From the NCBI GenBank assembly GCA_021772705.1, contig JAJFLN010000337.1, positions 1 through 7,444 on the forward strand: DNA of 7,444 bases. The letters are read 5' to 3'. Position 1 is the stretch's first letter. Every line of letters starts with the position of its first letter. This DNA is from Candidatus Cloacimonadota bacterium. GTDB lineage: Bacteria; Muiribacteriota; UBA6191; JACPRK01. Under the pieces are notes generated by a model. That model searched no databases. It saw only the letters and a list, made by a program, of their open reading frames with translations, and was not told the DNA's origin. The position numbers and the translations under genes were made by a program. Below are positions 4,882-7,444 of the stretch, piece by piece.

Positions 4882-6594
4882 ATGTTGATCCGAGGTCAGT
4901 TTCCCCTTCGCTCCCGAACTTCCGGCGGTATGGCCGGGTTGTCTCTCTGGGACCACGGTCAGAGAAACATCAACGACGACGAGTTCTATAAGGACGATCG
5001 GGACTTCTATCGCCGGGAGCTGGGGGACAAGCTCATGACCTACCGGCAGTGCGTCGCTGCCTGTGAGTTCCAGCAGGAAGCCTACTATCAGAACCGCGAG
5101 AGCGGCAGCTGGTCGAATCTGGACCTGATGGAAGTTCCAGGTTTCGCCGCTTTCGTCATCGAGAATCGCTTCTGGAGCATTCATGCTCCCGTGGCGGACG
5201 CGGACATCACGGACTATGAGAATCAGATTCACCTGGAGTGGTCCATCCGGGAGACCCGGGAGGCCATCGACATGGCCTTCAAGAGCTTCGCCGACACGGT
5301 GGTCATCCACCCCGGCTCTTACAGCCTGAAGAGCCGGCGCTTCTGGCCTCCGGCGGAGGAGGCCCTGGAGATCACCAACAACCGGAGGGTGACGCTCAAC
5401 GCCAGCCTGCGGTCACTCATCAATCACTTCCTCTACCGGCTCGAGGAGTGGCACCAGCGGATTCAGCAATTCCAGACCACCCGCAAGACGCTGGCCGAGG
5501 AGATCCAGGCCCTGTTTGCCGAGCTGGACGAGGCCCCGCCGGCGACGGCCGAGCGGTACCGTCTGGCTGCAAGGATCCTGGAGCTGATCGTGAAGAACGA
5601 GCTGCCCCTGGACCTGGTCCGGTATTGCCACCACCCGCACCGGGGGCTCCGGCTCGCAGTCGAGAACGTGGAGCCACCGAACTTCATCATCAACACCACG
5701 GGGCAGCTTCGGAAGATTCATTCCCTGATGATGGGGCTCTATCAGGAGGGTTTCGAGCAGGCCTCGGGTCTTCCGGATGAACTCTTCGAGCGGTTCCGTC
5801 CCGGGATGGTTCTCGATGTGGCTCATCTGCTCAACAGCAAGGTGATCCTCTCGGGCTCCGAACACGAGGAGATCAGCCACATTTTCGAGGACCACGAGGA
5901 TCTCGACCGGCCCTTCGTCAGCCTGCCAGGAGAGTATCCCGCAGACGAGGACGAACAGTCCATCGAACCGCTGCTGAACAAGTTCGTCCGGGAAGGCTGC
6001 GATGATCTTCTGTTCGCCTACATTGCCGGATGCCGGAAGACGGATCGGTTGATGACAACTCACGACCCGGTCCACAGTTTCCGGAAGCGCGTTTACCTGC
6101 ACCCCAGGGTCCATGGCAAGGGGACCGTCGCCCGCTACAGCCTGCGGACCATCGAGCCCGACTACGAACTCAACCTCGCGGAGGTCATTCAGGTCCTGGG
6201 GGCCGACAAGGTCTTCCTGATGAAGCTCCACGATCTCCCCCCTGAAGAGGTGCTGTCCAGCTTTCACAACATCTCTTGCTACCTCGATTTCCTCGCAGGG
6301 GAGCGTCGCCGGGCCAGGGAGCGTCTCGATGGATATCTGGAAACTCTGAGACAGAAACCGTCAGGGGCCGAGCAGGCCGCTGCCGTGGAGGATCGTCTGC
6401 GGAGAGCTCGATTCTACGTCCGGTCCCATCAGGCCACCGCCGAGAACTGGCGCCTTGGCTATGATGAGTCCGGCTTCTACGAATTCACCAATGACCCCCG
6501 GATGCCGACGGACATCTTCGCCACCGTGAAGGAAGAGACCGGCGCGGTCTGGGTCGATCCCCTCCTGGGATCCGAGCAGGAGGAAGAAGAATGA
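4882..6594 (+). CDS. Large TIM-barrel protein, distant endonuclease IV / xylose isomerase-like
   Basis: This 570-residue protein is not one I can name. It carries a series of motifs in the same order as endonuclease IV: WSIHAPVAD (His101), VVIHPGSY (His143), LAVENVE (Glu261), MVLDVAH (Asp312 and His315, with the same D-x-x-H spacing as Nfo), then THDPVH (His394, His398) and LHPRVHGKG (His407, His411). This suggests a metal-dependent TIM barrel of the AP-endonuclease/sugar-isomerase superfamily. The barrel is expanded: the His143-Glu261 interval is 118 residues against 37 in the neighbouring nfo product, because of a helical, probably coiled-coil insertion (about 165-245, strongest at 187-215). 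A charged helical tail runs from about 475 to the end and finishes SEQEEEE. No signal peptide or membrane segment is seen, so it is probably cytosolic. Its stop codon overlaps the start of the proteasome-like gene. The substrate is unknown; abasic DNA, a sugar or a nucleotide are all possible. Confidence 0.85.
   Translation: MLIRGQFPLRSRTSGGMAGLSLWDHGQRNINDDEFYKDDRDFYRRELGDKLMTYRQCVAACEFQQEAYYQNRESGSWSNLDLMEVPGFAAFVIENRFWSIHAPVADADITDYENQIHLEWSIRETREAIDMAFKSFADTVVIHPGSYSLKSRRFWPPAEEALEITNNRRVTLNASLRSLINHFLYRLEEWHQRIQQFQTTRKTLAEEIQALFAELDEAPPATAERYRLAARILELIVKNELPLDLVRYCHHPHRGLRLAVENVEPPNFIINTTGQLRKIHSLMMGLYQEGFEQASGLPDELFERFRPGMVLDVAHLLNSKVILSGSEHEEISHIFEDHEDLDRPFVSLPGEYPADEDEQSIEPLLNKFVREGCDDLLFAYIAGCRKTDRLMTTHDPVHSFRKRVYLHPRVHGKGTVARYSLRTIEPDYELNLAEVIQVLGADKVFLMKLHDLPPEEVLSSFHNISCYLDFLAGERRRARERLDGYLETLRQKPSGAEQAAAVEDRLRRARFYVRSHQATAENWRLGYDESGFYEFTNDPRMPTDIFATVKEETGAVWVDPLLGSEQEEEE
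6578..6584 (+). promoter_or_regulatory. Strong ribosome binding site inside the upstream gene
   Basis: AGGAGGA lies six bases before the ATG at 6591, within the last codons of the TIM-barrel gene. It should allow direct initiation on the second gene in addition to coupling through the ATGA overlap. Confidence 0.85.
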
Positions 6595-7334
6595 GTCTCG
6601 TTGTGGCGGTCTTCGTGCCCACCGGTATCGTTCTGGCTGCAGACAGCAGGACCACCATCCAGAGCACCCAGTCAAAGCAGGTCGAGTCCGGAACCGAGAC
6701 GGTTCATACCCCTTTGGTGCTGTCCGATTCAGCCCACTACGTGCTGCCCTTGCCAAGCTCGGGGATCGGCATTCTGACCTATGGCGAGCCCTTCGCCAAT
6801 GACCTTCCTGTGGAGAGTCATCTGAAGCGTTTCGCCGAGCAGTTCGACCAGCCCGGCGCCGGGACCGAGAAGATCGCCCAGCTTCTTCACGACTACTCTC
6901 GTTCCGAGATGAACGGTTGCCGGGTCCTGTTCATCGTCGCCGGCTTCGAGGAGATCAACGGCCACCTGGTCCAGCATGTCTATGCCGTTGATCCCGTGGC
7001 TACCGAGATGGCGACCCGGAGCAACGTGGATGCCGAGGGCCGGCTTCAGTTCGGAGTCCTCCGGGGAGGCGACACGGCCGTCGTGGACCGACTCATCACT
7101 CCCGACTGTCTGCCCCCATTTCATCTGATGCCTCTGGCCGACGCCGTCGACTATTCCCGGTTCCTCATCGACACCACCATCCAGAGCCTTCGATTCGAAC
7201 CCAGGTTTCCCAACGTCGGTGGCCCTGTCGACATCCTCACCCTGACACCGGAAGCAATGCGGTTCGAGCAGCGGAAAGGCCAGACGACACCGGAGAACAT
7301 TCGCCTCACCACCCGGTCGGCGATGTACAGCTAG
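6591..7334 (+). CDS. Proteasome beta-subunit-like Ntn-hydrolase fold protein
   Basis: This 247-residue protein has the fold signature of proteasome beta/HslV/Anbu proteins. The opening VVAVFVPTGIVLAADSRTT (4-22) aligns without gaps to the family start. A GIGILTYGEP strand-turn (58-67), a VLFIVAGFE strand (112-120) and the C-terminal VGGPVDILTLTP (209-220) also fit. After Met removal Ser2 would occupy the position of the catalytic Thr1, and Asp18 matches Asp17. No lysine is found where Lys33 is expected (around AHYV, 48-51), and the D-x-x-S-GG motif of true beta subunits reads FPNVGG (206-211). It is therefore either a divergent Ser-type hydrolase or an inactive relative. There is no long propeptide. 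Translation overlaps the TIM-barrel gene by 4 bp (ATGA), so the two are co-expressed. No AAA+ unfoldase lies in the window, so a classical proteasome role is not supported. Confidence 0.85.
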   Translation: MSLVVAVFVPTGIVLAADSRTTIQSTQSKQVESGTETVHTPLVLSDSAHYVLPLPSSGIGILTYGEPFANDLPVESHLKRFAEQFDQPGAGTEKIAQLLHDYSRSEMNGCRVLFIVAGFEEINGHLVQHVYAVDPVATEMATRSNVDAEGRLQFGVLRGGDTAVVDRLITPDCLPPFHLMPLADAVDYSRFLIDTTIQSLRFEPRFPNVGGPVDILTLTPEAMRFEQRKGQTTPENIRLTTRSAMYS

Positions 7335-7353
7335 TTTCCGTCCGGAAAATCCC

Positions 7354-7444
7354 AATCCGTTCGGCCCGACCTTGTCGAGGGCCCGACAGGATGCCGCCAG
7401 AGGCCCCACTCCTGAGCTTGCCGGAGGGTCGGGCCGAACGGGTT
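7354..7444. repeat. GC-rich inverted repeat / possible terminator at window end
   Basis: The arms 7354-7370 (AATCCGTTCGGCCCGAC) and 7428-7444 (GTCGGGCCGAACGGGTT) are complementary at 16 of 17 positions, and the odd pair is a G-U wobble in RNA. The loop holds CCTTGTCGAGG (7370-7380) and CCTGAGCTTGCCGGAGGG (7411-7428), which relate to the repeats at the left edge of the window. It lies 19 bp after the stop of the proteasome-like gene and could end that transcript, although no T-run is visible before the window ends. Confidence 0.65.

Noticed and set aside
4756..5310. 184-codon open frame on the minus strand
   Set aside because: It is antisense to the TIM-barrel gene and would begin inside it. 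There is no domain signal.
5413..6267. 284-codon open frame on the minus strand
   Set aside because: It is antisense to the TIM-barrel gene, with no ribosome binding site or recognisable motif.
6591..7334. Complete bacterial proteasome or HslUV system
   Set aside because: No alpha subunit, HslU, Mpa/ARC or other AAA+ ATPase is in the window, and the key catalytic lysine is not found.
6729..7409. 226-codon open frame on the minus strand
   Set aside because: It is antisense to the proteasome-like gene and runs through the terminal repeat. No motif was seen.

Overview
The window is GC-rich DNA (roughly 60% by eye) from a bacterium that I cannot place more precisely. A Sec-type signal peptide on a glycine-zipper protein, a patatin-like lipase and a proteasome-like Ntn-hydrolase fit a free-living Gram-negative-type bacterium, perhaps Acidobacteriota, Myxococcota or a related uncultured lineage, but no ribosomal or other marker gene is present to test this. 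Short GC-rich repeats built on the theme CCTGAGCTTGCCGAAGGG / CCTCGACAAGCTCGG occupy both ends of the window.

Layout. Positions 1-323 hold no gene. They carry two near-identical 67-bp direct repeats and nested inverted repeats downstream of a leftward gene pair. That pair (1867 to 324, minus strand) is a patatin-like phospholipase followed, 41 bp on, by a small membrane-anchored protein with a possible NTF2-like domain. A 194-bp divergent region follows, with a near-consensus sigma-70 promoter (TTGACG-17-TATAAT) for a rightward secreted double-glycine-zipper protein (2062-3057). Convergent to it is a small Cys-rich putative zinc protein (minus strand, 3602 to 3189). Divergent from that is a clear endonuclease IV gene, nfo (3694-4665), with all nine metal ligands present. 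After a 216-bp gap containing a hairpin there is a translationally coupled pair (4882-7334): a 570-residue TIM-barrel protein that looks like a distant, enlarged relative of endonuclease IV, and a 247-residue proteasome-beta-like protein whose start codon overlaps its partner's stop codon. The window ends in a GC-rich hairpin of the same repeat family seen at the left edge.

How the genes may work together. nfo acts in base excision repair of abasic sites. The coupled TIM-barrel/proteasome-like pair is the most unusual part: the overlap implies co-production of the two proteins, but I do not recognise a described system with this pairing and do not assign it a function. The patatin/anchored-protein pair may act at the membrane. 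The remaining genes appear to be independent units.
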